NCBI GenBank assembly: GCA_017397065.1
Contig: JAFQKE010000030.1
Span: forward strand, 1-64,000
DNA length: 64,000 bases
Direction of reading: 5' to 3'
Source: Clostridia bacterium
Lineage (GTDB): Bacteria > Bacillota_A > Clostridia > Oscillospirales > Acutalibacteraceae
Positions 34,929-43,978 of the stretch are shown one piece after another. The notes below the pieces were generated by a model. It was given only the letters and a program-made list of their open reading frames with translations. It searched no databases and had not been told where the DNA came from. The stretch's first letter is position 1. The number at the start of each line of letters is the position of its first letter. The translations under genes were made by a program, and so were the position numbers.

Positions 34929-35768
34929 TTATTTTTGCAAATCTAAATGCTTTCTATAATTCGAAGGCGATATATTAAGTTTATTTTTAAAGCAATGAGA
35001 GAAATATGCAAGGTCATTAAAACCGCACGAAAAAGCAATTTCGCTTACAGATTTATCGGTGGATTTGAGCAATTTCTGTGCTTCTTCAAGCCTTAAAATA
35101 TTAAGATAATTTATTATGGTAAGGCCTGTGCATTCTTTGAATTTTTGACATAGGTACGGCTCACTATAGCCGAACATTTTGCTAATGGTTGAAATGTTTA
35201 AGGATTCACGAAAATTTTCGTTTAAATATTTAACTATTCTGTAAAAAGCCTGATTGTTGTATGGCTTTTCAAATTGCCGAAATTTTTCATTTTTAAAGAA
35301 GAGACTTAAAAATCTGTATACAGAAGAAATCGCAAATAGCGGATTGGTTTTAAAATTCTCTGCTATTTCATCAACCTCAGATACAAACAAAGGTGCGTCA
35401 ACATAGTTGTCAAGCAAGATTTTTTGTTCCAAAATAGGGGCCAGATATTTTAAGGAGGCAACTGAAGAATTTAAAAAATTGCTTATATCAAAGGAAATAA
35501 CAATGTATTCAGCACCGTTTGTGCCGGCAAATCCCGTATGGGAAAGGCAGGGATTTATAACAACAACTGAATCCTTTTCGGCAGTTACAACTTCACCGTT
35601 AATGTTCAAAACAAGGGTGCCTGATATTATTCTTAAAAGTTCTATTCTGTTATGCCAATGGGTGTGAAAGGCAAGAGCTTGAGGCTTTATTGATAAATGC
35701 GATATTTTTATTGCACTTTCTGAATAAACCACGGGAGTAAGCTCCTTTTGGTAATCCAAACTTTTCAT
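34929..35768 (-). CDS. AraC-family transcriptional regulator
   Basis: This protein of about 279 residues has an N-terminal cupin sugar-sensing domain (HTHWHNRIELLRI near residue 40) and two C-terminal helix-turn-helix units ending in NDLAYFSHCFKNKLNISPSNYRKH. I chose ATG 35768 behind GGCGGTG; a TTG at 35783 is possible. It is divergent from the isomerase/dehydrogenase pair starting at 35891, separated by about 120 bases, so it very likely controls that pair in response to a sugar or sugar acid. The inducer cannot be read from the sequence. Confidence 0.88.
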   Translation of the reverse strand: MKSLDYQKELTPVVYSESAIKISHLSIKPQALAFHTHWHNRIELLRIISGTLVLNINGEVVTAEKDSVVVINPCLSHTGFAGTNGAEYIVISFDISNFLNSSVASLKYLAPILEQKILLDNYVDAPLFVSEVDEIAENFKTNPLFAISSVYRFLSLFFKNEKFRQFEKPYNNQAFYRIVKYLNENFRESLNISTISKMFGYSEPYLCQKFKECTGLTIINYLNILRLEEAQKLLKSTDKSVSEIAFSCGFNDLAYFSHCFKNKLNISPSNYRKHLDLQK

Positions 35769-35890
35769 ATCTTTCACCGCCAACCTTAAAATAAGACAAA
35801 TTTATAATAGAAAAAAACAAGTTATTCTTTTGAATAATTGTATAATAAAAGAAAAAATATGTCAAGTCTTTATCAAGGAGGAGCTTTTAA

Positions 35891-36727
35891 ATGAAAATTG
35901 GAGCTTGTATAGTTTTAAAGGACATGGCAACCTTAGAAAATCAGTTCAAGACTTTAAAGGATAACGATTTTTCGGTTTGTCAGTTTATCTCGTGGAATCC
36001 CGTTCATTGGACCGATGAAAACGCTGAAATTATTAAGGATTACGCAAAAAAATACGACATCACTATCACAGCGTTCTGGTGTGGCTGGACCGGCCCTTGC
36101 TATTGGAATTTTTATGAGGGTCAGATTTCCCTTGGATTAGTTCCGGAGGCATATAGATCCGAGCGTATAAAAGAGCTTTGTTCAGGCGCCGATTTTGCCA
36201 AAAAGCTTGGTGTTACAGATGTAGTAACTCATATGGGTTATATACCTGAAAATCCTTATGACCCTAATTTTGCTCAATTCTGCCTCGCTGCAAAAATGGT
36301 TGCAAGGCATCTTGAAAACAATGGACAGTATTTACTTTTTGAAACAGGTCAGGAAACACCTACCACTATGCTTCGTTGCTTTGAGCAAATAGGTATGGAT
36401 AACCTTGGAGTTAATTTAGATACAGGCAATCTTGTGCTTTATGGCAAGGGAAACCCTGTGGATGCTTTGGATGTTTTTGGTAAATACGTGCGTAACATTC
36501 ACGCTAAGGATGGATTCTTCCCCACAGATGGACATAACCTCGGCAGAGAGGCACGTGTGGGTGATGGCAGAGTAGATTTCAGACTGTTTTTTGAAAGACT
36601 TAAAGGAATTGGCTATGATACCTATGTTATTATCGAGCGTGAAATTTCAGGCGAACAACAGCTTAAGGATGTTGTTTATGCTAAAGAATATCTTGGTAAA
36701 TTAGTATCAGAAATTTATGGAGGTTAA
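35891..36727 (+). CDS. Sugar phosphate isomerase/epimerase-family protein
   Basis: This 278-residue TIM-barrel protein of the xylose-isomerase-like (AP-endonuclease 2) group has metal-binding acidic residues in FETGQE, GVNLDTGN, NIHAKDG and IIERE, spread in the usual order. It should act on a small sugar or sugar-acid. AAGGAGG precedes the ATG. A TATAAT at 35841-35846 is the likely -10, with no strong -35, consistent with need for an activator such as the divergent AraC protein. It forms an operon with the dehydrogenase gene 4 bases downstream. Confidence 0.8.
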   Translation: MKIGACIVLKDMATLENQFKTLKDNDFSVCQFISWNPVHWTDENAEIIKDYAKKYDITITAFWCGWTGPCYWNFYEGQISLGLVPEAYRSERIKELCSGADFAKKLGVTDVVTHMGYIPENPYDPNFAQFCLAAKMVARHLENNGQYLLFETGQETPTTMLRCFEQIGMDNLGVNLDTGNLVLYGKGNPVDALDVFGKYVRNIHAKDGFFPTDGHNLGREARVGDGRVDFRLFFERLKGIGYDTYVIIEREISGEQQLKDVVYAKEYLGKLVSEIYGG

Positions 36728-36731
36728 TGCT

Positions 36732-37676
36732 ATGTTAAAGGTTGGCTTAGTTGGCGTTGGTGCAATCAGTGGAGCCCATATAAGCGGATGGGCAGATTAT
36801 AATGATGCAGAGCTCGTTGCAGTTTGCGATATTCGACCCGAACAGATGGAAAAGGTAGATGGAGTTAATAAATACACAAGCTTTGATGAAATGTTAAGCA
36901 ACGAGGAATTAGATATTGTAGATATTTGTCTTCCTACCTTCCTTCATGCCGAGTATGCAATAAAGGCAATGGAAAAGGGTAAACATGTTCTTTGTGAGAA
37001 GCCCATTTCGCTTAATATTGATGACGTTGATCGTATTTACGGCGTTGCCGAGCGTATGAATGTTAAATTTATGGTGGCTCAGGTACTTCGCTTTTGGCCT
37101 GAATTTGAATATATTAAAGAGCTTTATGAAAATAAGAAGTACGGCAAGCTCCTTTCGGGACATATGTATCGCCTTTCCTCTATGCCCAGAAGCAGTTGGG
37201 AGGGGTGGATGACCGATGAAAAACGCAGCGGTCTTACTCCTTATGATTTACATATTCACGATTTAGATTTTATGGTTTATGCCTTTGGAAAGCCCGATTT
37301 TGTAGAAACTCATCGTTCAAAGCTTGCAAATCAAGATTACTTTTCAGCAACCTACGGTTTTGGTGATGCTTTTATTTCTGCTGAGGCAGCGTGGTATCAC
37401 GGCAAATATCCTTTTGAAGCAGGCTTCCGTTTTCAGTTTGAAAATGCTGTTGCAGTATTCAAAGACCATAAATTAACAATAAATACCTATGATGAAATTG
37501 AAGAGTTTAAAGGTATGGACAACGCAGATGACGAGGGCGACGGATATGCTCCTACAACAAGTGCCTATGGCAATGAAATTCGCTATTTTGCTGAATGCGT
37601 TTTAAATGACCGTATTCCCGATAAGGTAAAACCCAAAGAGCTTAAATCGGTTATCAATATTTTAAATTCTATTTAA
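36732..37676 (+). CDS. Gfo/Idh/MocA-family oxidoreductase
   Basis: ATG 36732 follows GGAGG at 36719-36723, inside the end of the isomerase gene; the in-frame start at 36717 lies before this site. The 314-residue product has the Rossmann motif GVGAISGAHI at the N-terminus and HVLCEKPIS with the catalytic-region Lys of EKP near residue 93, so it is an NAD(P)-dependent sugar or inositol-type dehydrogenase. Paired with the isomerase/epimerase it probably converts an unusual sugar or polyol. The substrate is unknown. Confidence 0.88.
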   Translation: MLKVGLVGVGAISGAHISGWADYNDAELVAVCDIRPEQMEKVDGVNKYTSFDEMLSNEELDIVDICLPTFLHAEYAIKAMEKGKHVLCEKPISLNIDDVDRIYGVAERMNVKFMVAQVLRFWPEFEYIKELYENKKYGKLLSGHMYRLSSMPRSSWEGWMTDEKRSGLTPYDLHIHDLDFMVYAFGKPDFVETHRSKLANQDYFSATYGFGDAFISAEAAWYHGKYPFEAGFRFQFENAVAVFKDHKLTINTYDEIEEFKGMDNADDEGDGYAPTTSAYGNEIRYFAECVLNDRIPDKVKPKELKSVINILNSI

Positions 37677-37796
37677 TTCGCTTATCTCAGAGGTATCGAT
37701 ATGATAAGTAAAACGATAGCTTGTTCCGTCCCTTGGAAATTGTGCATGATTTTAATTTTCTTCCCTTCAATTGCAACCAAAACACCAAGCTTTTAA

Positions 37797-38138
37797 GCCC
37801 CAAGGAAAGAATTAACCAAGTCTTTTGAAAAAACGGTAATGGCAGACGATATAAAGGAGCTTGTCAGCACACTTGAGAAATATGATTTGCAAAATACCTC
37901 TGTCGATACAAACGGAAGACAGATTTCTCTTTATAAACAGGGAGAAACCCAAAGTGCGTGTTTGCTTGTTAATACCTCGGATGAATGTCTGGAAAACATT
38001 TGCATTAGTGGTAAAATTTTAAGTAATGCAAAATCTTTTTGCATATATAGTCCCCATACCGACATTAAAAAAGATAGCAATTCACCCGTAATTTCAATAC
38101 CTAAAAAGGAAGCACGTATAATATTTGTAAAAAGGTGA
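37797..38138 (+). pseudogene. Probable leftover C-terminal domain of a glycosidase
   Basis: An open stretch of about 113 codons follows an in-frame TAA at 37794 and has no ribosome binding site before its first ATG (37839). The peptide (ACLLVNTSDE, then SGKILSNAKSFCIY, then ARIIFVKR at the end) has the same plan as the C-terminal beta-sandwich of the glycosidase at 43979, where AAVMLLNASFD leads to a DIAFVLAE end. The region upstream (37677-37796) has no open frame that completes it. I read it as the tail of a deleted hydrolase gene, perhaps once part of the isomerase/dehydrogenase operon. A short real gene is possible. Confidence 0.4.
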
Positions 38139-38216
38139 CAATAGCTTAAAAAGCTTTTTTAGTTAAAAACATTTTATATTTTTTAAGCTTATTCGTCCTT
38201 AAAACGGTTTAATCTA

Positions 38217-38245
38217 TTGACAAATTTGGTTTACTGTGATAATAT
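38217..38245 (+). promoter_or_regulatory. SigA promoter of trpB
   Basis: TTGACA (38217-38222), 17 bases, then TAATAT (38240-38245), just upstream of the T-box leader. Confidence 0.75.
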
Positions 38246-38267
38246 AAATTCAAATGAATATTTTAAA

Positions 38268-38531
38268 CTGTTGATGCGGAGATAAAGTCATTCAAGACTA
38301 TACAGAGAGCCCGTGGTGCTGAAAGTCGGGTTAGAAACTGTTTGGCAAATGGACCGCTGAGGGTGCAGTCAAATGCCGTTTTCGGCAGAGTATTCTGCAA
38401 CGTGTGGCATACGTTAGTTGTCGGGGGTATGTATGTACCTCGCTAAAGTGCACGTTAATCGTGAAACAAGGTGGCACCGCGGATAACAAAATTATTCGTC
38501 CTTGGCAGAACAAATCTGCCAAGGATTTTTT
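38268..38531 (+). promoter_or_regulatory. Tryptophan T-box riboswitch
   Basis: The leader has the AGAGA box (about 38302-38306), a specifier TGG at 38350-38352 in the Stem I loop before ACCGCTGAGGG, the T-box AAGGTGGCACCGCGG (38468-38482) and a terminator TCCTTGGCAGA/TCTGCCAAGGA with six T (38499-38531). The bulge TGGC (38472-38475) has C where most leaders have T; C pairs with discriminator G73, which tRNA-Trp carries. Specifier, bulge and downstream trpB all agree on Trp. Uncharged tRNA-Trp should prevent termination. Confidence 0.93.
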
Positions 38532-38649
38532 AATTTTTGGATTTTAAAAAAGGGGTTACATACTATGGTACTGCTTACAAAACGATGGCGCAACGCAATT
38601 TAAAATAAACACACAATATTATATAATCACTGTAATTGGAGGAATAAAA

Positions 38650-39870
38650 ATGAAATTTAACGGAATTGATTTTGACACCTATTTTAATAACTATCCTGAT
38701 AAGAACGGCTATTTTGGTAAATACGGCGGCGTTTATATTGACGATAAGCTTAAAGCCGCTATGGCCGAAATTACTGAAGCCTACTTTTCTATATGCCAAT
38801 CCCGAAAATTTATTGCCGAGCTTCGTAGAATAAGAAAGGAATTTCAGGGTCGTCCAACACCCGTTTCCCACTTAGAGCGTCTTTCTGATGCTCTTGGAGG
38901 TAAGGTTCAGCTTTACGCCAAGCGTGAGGATTTAAACCATTCCGGTGCCCATAAGCTCAACCACTGTATGGGTGAGGCCTTGCTTGCTAAATATATGGGC
39001 AAGAAAAAGGTCATTGCCGAAACAGGAGCAGGTCAGCACGGTGTTGCACTCGCAACGGCTGCCGCTTATTTCGGCCTTGAATGTGATATTTATATGGGTA
39101 CTGTTGATATTGCAAAGCAGGCGCCCAACGTTGCAAGAATGAAGATTCTCGGCGCTAATGTTGTTGAGGTTACACACGGTCTTAAAACCTTAAAAGAGGC
39201 TGTTGATGCCGCTTTTGATGCCTATAGTAAGGAATACAAGGATTCTATTTACTGCATCGGTTCGGTTTTAGGCCCTCACCCATTCCCTATGATGGTGCGA
39301 GATTTCCAAAGCGTTGTTGGCATTGAGGCTAGAGAGCAATTTTTAGAGATGACAGGTCATCTTCCCTCATCTATAGTTGCTTGTGTTGGCGGTGGTTCTA
39401 ATGCCGCAGGTCTATTTGCAGGATTTTTAAACGATCCTGTTGATATTTATGGTATCGAGCCTCTTGGCCGTGGCCCCAAAATGGGCGACCACGCCGCAAG
39501 CCTTAAATACGGTACCGAGGGCATTATGCACGGCTTTAACAGCATTATGCTTAAGGACGAAAACGGTGAGCCTGCCCCCGTTTACTCTGTGGCGAGCGGA
39601 CTTGATTATCCATCTTCCGGTCCTGAGCACGCATTTTTGCAGGAAATTGGTCGTGTTAAGTATGACGTTGTGGATGACGAAGAAACCATTGACGCTTTCT
39701 TTAAGCTTTCTCGCTTAGAGGGTATTATCCCTGCCATTGAAAGCTCGCACGCCGTTGCGTATGGTATGAAGCTGGCAAAAACTATGGATCACGGCTCAAT
39801 TCTTATTAACCTTTCCGGTCGTGGTGACAAGGATATGGATTATATCATAGAGAATTACGGTATAAGATAG
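38650..39870 (+). CDS. trpB: Tryptophan synthase beta subunit
   Basis: This 406-residue PLP enzyme joins indole and serine to tryptophan. Seen: [14 protein letters not shown] with the PLP lysine (Lys102), [34 protein letters not shown], and the GGGSNAAG phosphate-binding loop. Length and motifs are those of the classical TrpB. GGAGG precedes the ATG. No trpA or other trp gene is near, so it stands alone under the Trp T-box and may use free indole or an alpha subunit encoded elsewhere. A terminator follows. Confidence 0.95.
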   Translation: MKFNGIDFDTYFNNYPDKNGYFGKYGGVYIDDKLKAAMAEITEAYFSICQSRKFIAELRRIRKEFQGRPTPVSHLERLSDALGGKVQLYAKREDLNHSGAHKLNHCMGEALLAKYMGKKKVIAETGAGQHGVALATAAAYFGLECDIYMGTVDIAKQAPNVARMKILGANVVEVTHGLKTLKEAVDAAFDAYSKEYKDSIYCIGSVLGPHPFPMMVRDFQSVVGIEAREQFLEMTGHLPSSIVACVGGGSNAAGLFAGFLNDPVDIYGIEPLGRGPKMGDHAASLKYGTEGIMHGFNSIMLKDENGEPAPVYSVASGLDYPSSGPEHAFLQEIGRVKYDVVDDEETIDAFFKLSRLEGIIPAIESSHAVAYGMKLAKTMDHGSILINLSGRGDKDMDYIIENYGIR

Positions 39871-39897
39871 TTTGTGAAAAATCTAAACCAAATAAAA

Positions 39898-39932
39898 AGC
39901 TCCTCGGTCACAAATGTGACTGAGGAGCTTTT
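39898..39932 (+). terminator. Terminator after trpB
   Basis: AAGCTCCTCGGTCAC pairs with GTGACTGAGGAGCTT (one mismatch) around AAAT, followed by a T run. It also faces the end of pnp on the other strand. Confidence 0.9.
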
Positions 39933-39969
39933 TTTAAGCTATATCGTAATAAATTATTTTTAGTGTTGA

Positions 39970-42141
39970 TTAGTGTCTGTTTTTAAAGCCGGGACGGCCA
40001 CCCTTGCGGGGACGATCATCTTCACCGTTATCTTCGGGGGTAAGGCCCTCAATCTCAATAAGTGCATCACGACGGCTGAGGTTGATTCTGCCTTGGTCGT
40101 CAATCTCGGTAACCTTAACAATTACTTCATCGCCAACGGTAACGCAGTCTTCGACCTTTTCAACACGTTTAACATCAAGCTTGCTTATGTGAACAAGACC
40201 TTCCTTACCGGGAGCAATCTCAACAAAAGCACCGAAGTTCATAAGACGGGTAACTTTGCCCTTATAAACTGCACCAACCTCGGGGTCAAGAGCGATTGTT
40301 TCAACAATCATAAGTGCACGTTTTGCAAGCTCTGCATCAACGGCAGAGATGAATACATTACCGTCATCGTCAATGTCAATCTTACATTCACAGTCGGCCT
40401 GAATCTTTTGAATAACCTTACCGCCGGAACCGATAACCTCACGGATTTTATCGGGATGAATCTTGGTGGTAAGCATCTTGGGAGCGTATTTAGAAACCTC
40501 AGCTCTTGCCTCGGGAATACATTTGAGCATAACTTCATCAAGAATGTAAAGTCTTGCTTTGTAGGTTTTCTCCAAAGCCTCTTTAATGATTTCGGGGGTA
40601 AGACCGTGGATTTTAAGGTCCATCTGAATAGCAGTGATACCCTTGTGAGTACCGGCTACCTTGAAGTCCATATCGCCGAAGAAGTCCTCAAGACCCTGAA
40701 TATCTACCATAGTCATAAAGCGGTCGCCCTCAGTAATAAGACCGCAGGAGATACCTGCAACAGGAGCCTTAATGGGAACACCTGCGTCCATTAAAGCAAG
40801 GGTGGAACCACAAATTGAACCCTGAGAGGTGGAGCCGTTAGAAGAAAGAATTTCAGAAACAAGACGGATTGCGTAGGGGAATTCTTCCTCGCTGGGGATT
40901 ACGGGTAAAAGTGCACGCTCTGCTAAAGCACCGTGACCGATTTCACGACGGCCGGGGCCACGTGAGGGTCTTGTTTCGCCAACAGAGTATGAAGGCATAT
41001 TGTAGTGGTGCATATAGCGCTTGGTTTCTTCGCTGTCAATACCATCTAAAAGCTGAGCATCACGAACGGGGCCTAAGGTAGCAATGGTGAGAACCTGTGT
41101 CTGACCACGTGCGAAAAGGCCTGAACCGTGAACTCGGGGAAGAAGTCCAACCTCAGAAGAAAGAGGACGGATATCATCAATGCCACGGCCGTCAACACGT
41201 TTACCGTCATCAAGCAACCAACGGCGAACAACAAACTTCTGAAGCTTGTACATACATTCGTCAATCTTCATTTCCATTTCAGGATAAATCTCGTCGAATT
41301 TTGCGTGAACAGCGTCGTAAACAGGGAGTAAACGTTCATCACGAACGTTTTTATCATCGGTATCAAGGGCGGCTCTTACGTCCTCAATAGCGAACTCTTT
41401 AATAGCTTCAAACATCTCAGGATCGGGATCAGAGGTTTCAAAGGTGAACTTATCTTTACCGATTTCAGACTGGATGGATTTAATAAATTCAACAACCTTT
41501 TGGTTTTCGGCGTGGCCTTTCATAATACCGTCGAACATAATGTCGTTAGGAATTTCGTTAGCGCCGGCCTCAATCATAGCAACCAAATCTGCAGTAGAAG
41601 CAACTGTTACCTGCATTTCAGATTTAGCCTGCTGCTCTGCATTGGGGTTAAGAACGATCTCGCCATCAACATAACCAACAGAAACGCCGCTGATAGGACC
41701 CTCCCAAGGAATGTCGGAGATAGAAAGTGCTATAGAAGCACCAATCATACCAACGATTTCGGGTGAGCAGTCGGGATCAACCGACATAACGGTACAAACA
41801 ATTGAAACGTCGTTACGCATATCCTTGGGGAACAAGGGGCGAACAGGACGGTCGATAACACGTGATGCTAAAATAGCCTTGTCGGTGGGTTTACCCTCAC
41901 GGCGAGTAAAGGAGCCGGGGATTCGACCAACTGAGTAAAGTTTTTCTTCAAAATCTACCGAAAGGGGTAAAAAGTCGATGCCGTCACGAGGCTTTGCAGA
42001 TGCGGTAGCGGCACAAAATACTGCGGTTTCGCCGTAGCGAACAAGGCAGGAGCCGTTTGCAAGCTGAGCCATTTTACCAACTTCAACGCTAAGGGTACGG
42101 CCGGCAAATTCGGTGCTGTAAACCTTAAAATTTTCGTACAT
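39970..42141 (-). CDS. pnp: Polynucleotide phosphorylase
   Basis: PNPase degrades RNA 3' to 5' with phosphate as part of the RNA degradosome. The 723-residue product has two RNase PH domains (first at the N-terminus, second near residues 310-540 with GSGLFARGQTQ), then a KH domain (IREVIGSGGKVIQKI) and an S1 domain (GKVTRLMNFGAFVEI to INLSRRD), the standard order and length. ATG 42141 has a GGAGG site. It follows rpsO, the usual pairing in Firmicutes, across a leader that forms a long hairpin. Confidence 0.98.
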   Translation of the reverse strand: MYENFKVYSTEFAGRTLSVEVGKMAQLANGSCLVRYGETAVFCAATASAKPRDGIDFLPLSVDFEEKLYSVGRIPGSFTRREGKPTDKAILASRVIDRPVRPLFPKDMRNDVSIVCTVMSVDPDCSPEIVGMIGASIALSISDIPWEGPISGVSVGYVDGEIVLNPNAEQQAKSEMQVTVASTADLVAMIEAGANEIPNDIMFDGIMKGHAENQKVVEFIKSIQSEIGKDKFTFETSDPDPEMFEAIKEFAIEDVRAALDTDDKNVRDERLLPVYDAVHAKFDEIYPEMEMKIDECMYKLQKFVVRRWLLDDGKRVDGRGIDDIRPLSSEVGLLPRVHGSGLFARGQTQVLTIATLGPVRDAQLLDGIDSEETKRYMHHYNMPSYSVGETRPSRGPGRREIGHGALAERALLPVIPSEEEFPYAIRLVSEILSSNGSTSQGSICGSTLALMDAGVPIKAPVAGISCGLITEGDRFMTMVDIQGLEDFFGDMDFKVAGTHKGITAIQMDLKIHGLTPEIIKEALEKTYKARLYILDEVMLKCIPEARAEVSKYAPKMLTTKIHPDKIREVIGSGGKVIQKIQADCECKIDIDDDGNVFISAVDAELAKRALMIVETIALDPEVGAVYKGKVTRLMNFGAFVEIAPGKEGLVHISKLDVKRVEKVEDCVTVGDEVIVKVTEIDDQGRINLSRRDALIEIEGLTPEDNGEDDRPRKGGRPGFKNRH

Positions 42142-42175
42142 TTTAATTTTCCTCCATTTTAAAAATTTTGTTTTT

Positions 42176-42262
42176 CAGCTGAAGGATTAGCAATAAATTC
42201 ACGGTTTAAATGAGGTCTTTAAAATCTTTAAGCCGTCAATTTACCGCTAATACCCTTCGCTG
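42176..42262 (-). promoter_or_regulatory. Long hairpin in the pnp leader
   Basis: The 5' region of pnp can fold as a rod of about 87 bases: CAGC plus GAAGGATTAGC and TAAATT near one end match GCTAAT, CCCTTC and GCTG at the other, with GGTTTAAA/TTTAAGCC inside. In E. coli a pnp leader hairpin is cut by RNase III for self-control; that this one works similarly is inference. Confidence 0.5.
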
Positions 42263-42309
42263 TTTTTGAAAAAATTTTTCTCGCTTTAAAATGCGTAAAA
42301 TAACAAATA

Positions 42310-42342
42310 GACAGACCGAACAAAGAACTTTGCCGGTCTGTC
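42310..42342 (-). terminator. Hairpin terminator between rpsO and pnp
   Basis: GACAGACCG/CGGTCTGTC with inner CAAAG/CTTTG forms a very strong stem 10 bases past rpsO, followed on the minus strand by a T-rich tail. Read-through would be needed to join rpsO and pnp. Confidence 0.75.
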
Positions 42343-42352
42343 GGATTTGCAA

Positions 42353-42616
42353 TTACTTACGGATGTTAAGTCTCTTAATGATGCTACGGTATCTTTCGAT
42401 ATCGTTCTTCATAAGATAAGCGAGAAGGTTGCGGCGATGACCAACCATTTTAAGCAAACCACGGCGGCTGTGATGGTCCTTTTTGTGAACCTTCAAGTGC
42501 TCGGTAAGTTCGTTAATACGGGTGGTAAGAAGAGCAATTTGTACTTCGGGAGAACCTGTGTCACCCTCGTGAGTAGCATACTCTGCCATAACCTGCTGTT
42601 TAACTTCTTTAGTCAT
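42353..42616 (-). CDS. rpsO: 30S ribosomal protein S15
   Basis: This 87-residue protein binds 16S rRNA in the central domain. Seen: [19 protein letters not shown] and [18 protein letters not shown], the standard S15 motifs, at full normal length. AAGAGGTG precedes the ATG. It is encoded upstream of pnp, the common order. Its 100-base GC-rich leader may bind S15 for feedback, as seen in several bacteria. Confidence 0.98.
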   Translation of the reverse strand: MTKEVKQQVMAEYATHEGDTGSPEVQIALLTTRINELTEHLKVHKKDHHSRRGLLKMVGHRRNLLAYLMKNDIERYRSIIKRLNIRK

Positions 42617-42716
42617 TTTTTGTCACCTCTTATAATTATTTTCCTATTAACCGAGGGTAGGGACGGTGACCACCGAAAAGCGGTAAACCCCCACTCCCAG
42701 AAAACGGAACAGAGTT
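42617..42716 (-). promoter_or_regulatory. GC-rich rpsO leader, possible S15 feedback site
   Basis: The untranslated leader is much richer in G and C than its surroundings, with GGGAGTGGGGG, ACCGC-N5-GGTGGT and a GGTCACCGTCCC segment that could form a pseudoknot or stacked hairpins. S15 leaders vary widely among bacteria, so this cannot be assigned to a known class by eye. Confidence 0.35.
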
Positions 42717-42745
42717 AGTATAACACAAAAATCCCCAAAAGTAAA
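42717..42745 (-). promoter_or_regulatory. SigA promoter of rpsO
   Basis: TTTACT (42745-42740), 17 bases, then TATACT (42722-42717) on the minus strand. Confidence 0.65.
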
Positions 42746-42855
42746 GAGTTTTTTGAATTTTTTTAATATTTAGGCAGTTTGTTTAGAATGATGTTGTAAA
42801 AACGTGCTTAGTTTGGTATTATAAATATGAAAGATGTAACAGGGCGGTGATAAAA

Positions 42856-43785
42856 GTGCAGATTATGACACCCGATTATTATAAAAAATTTAAATGCATT
42901 GCGGGTGATTGCAAGCACTCCTGTTGCATTGGGTGGGAAATTGATATTGATTCCGATACCCTTGAGATATACAATAATATCAAGGGAGCTTGGGGAGAAA
43001 AACTCAAAAAAGCAATATCTTATGACGGTGACGTACCCCATTTTATTACAGACAGTAACGACCGATGCCCCTTTTTAAACAAGGAAGGTCTTTGTGATAT
43101 TATAACCGAATTTGGGGAGGATGGTCTTTGCCAAATTTGCTATGACCACCCAAGATTTCGCAATTGTTTTAGTGACAGGGTAGAAATGGGTTTGGGGCTT
43201 TGCTGTGAGGCGGCGACCGAGCTTATTTTAAACAGCTCTAACGATTTATTGTTTATTGTGCTTGAGAGCGATGGCAAAGAGGGTTCGCCCACCGCTGAAG
43301 AATCTATTGTATTTAGCCAAAGGGAGCAGCTTTTTAATCTTTTTAAAAACAGAGAAATCCCATTAAAACAGACGATGCAAAGGGTGGCGGATGAATATAA
43401 TGTAATTTTTGATAGAGATATTTCATCCCTTGTGAACACCTATCGCAATTTAGAGCGGCTTGACCCCGAGTGGGATGAATGTTTAAATAAAACCGAGCAA
43501 AAAAGCCTTGATTTCGATTACATTTTATCGTTGGCAGAAAGAAAAATTCCGCAACAAGCAAGAAACCTGCTTTGCTATTTTACATACCGATATTTTGCCA
43601 ATGAGGGGCTATTAAAAAACCAACAAGGGGCAGTTAAATTTATGCTTGAGGGCACATATTTCTGTCTTGCGGTAGCCCTTTCAAGCTGTGATGATTTAAA
43701 TGCAAAAAGCTTTGCCAATGTGGTAAGACTTTTTTCATCAGAAACAGAATACTCTGAAGAAAATATCAGATTGCTTTTAAATTAG
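42856..43785 (+). CDS. FliB-like lysine N-methylase
   Basis: GTG 42856 follows GGGCGGTG; an earlier in-frame GTG at 42847 overlaps that site. The 309-residue product is rich in cysteine near its start: CIAGDCKHSCCIGW, then CPFLNKEGLC and GLCQICYDHPRF, then CC, the pattern of FliB proteins that methylate lysines on flagellin and probably hold an iron-sulfur cluster. No flagellar gene is in the window, and FliB homologues also occur in bacteria with no known motility, so the true substrate may be another surface protein. Confidence 0.78.
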   Translation: MQIMTPDYYKKFKCIAGDCKHSCCIGWEIDIDSDTLEIYNNIKGAWGEKLKKAISYDGDVPHFITDSNDRCPFLNKEGLCDIITEFGEDGLCQICYDHPRFRNCFSDRVEMGLGLCCEAATELILNSSNDLLFIVLESDGKEGSPTAEESIVFSQREQLFNLFKNREIPLKQTMQRVADEYNVIFDRDISSLVNTYRNLERLDPEWDECLNKTEQKSLDFDYILSLAERKIPQQARNLLCYFTYRYFANEGLLKNQQGAVKFMLEGTYFCLAVALSSCDDLNAKSFANVVRLFSSETEYSEENIRLLLN

Positions 43786-43909
43786 CCAACAAGTGACCAT
43801 GCTGAATATAATGCTAAGAATATATACGCCCATGTGGCGAGATAACACTGGTTTATTTTTGTTTTAGCATCTACAAGCAACGTATATTATGAAATATTCA
43901 AAAAATATA

Positions 43910-43937
43910 TTGACTTATTGTTTAAAAACAATATAAT
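43910..43937 (+). promoter_or_regulatory. SigA promoter
   Basis: TTGACT (43910-43915), 16 bases, then TATAAT (43932-43937), 42 bases before the glycosidase-like gene. Confidence 0.75.
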
Positions 43938-43978
43938 TTAATTATAAATTAAGAAAATTTCATAAGGAGCAAAGAATT

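Noticed and set aside
38565..38603. A 12-residue frame with one Trp codon between the T-box terminator and trpB, like a leader peptide
   Set aside because: The T-box already explains Trp control, one Trp codon is too few for ribosome-based attenuation, and there is no paired hairpin after it.
39973..40794. A 273-codon frame antisense to pnp, and similar long antisense frames within the SBP, pflB and glycosidase genes
   Set aside because: Each is a codon-bias shadow of a well-supported gene on the other strand, with no ribosome binding site or protein-like character.
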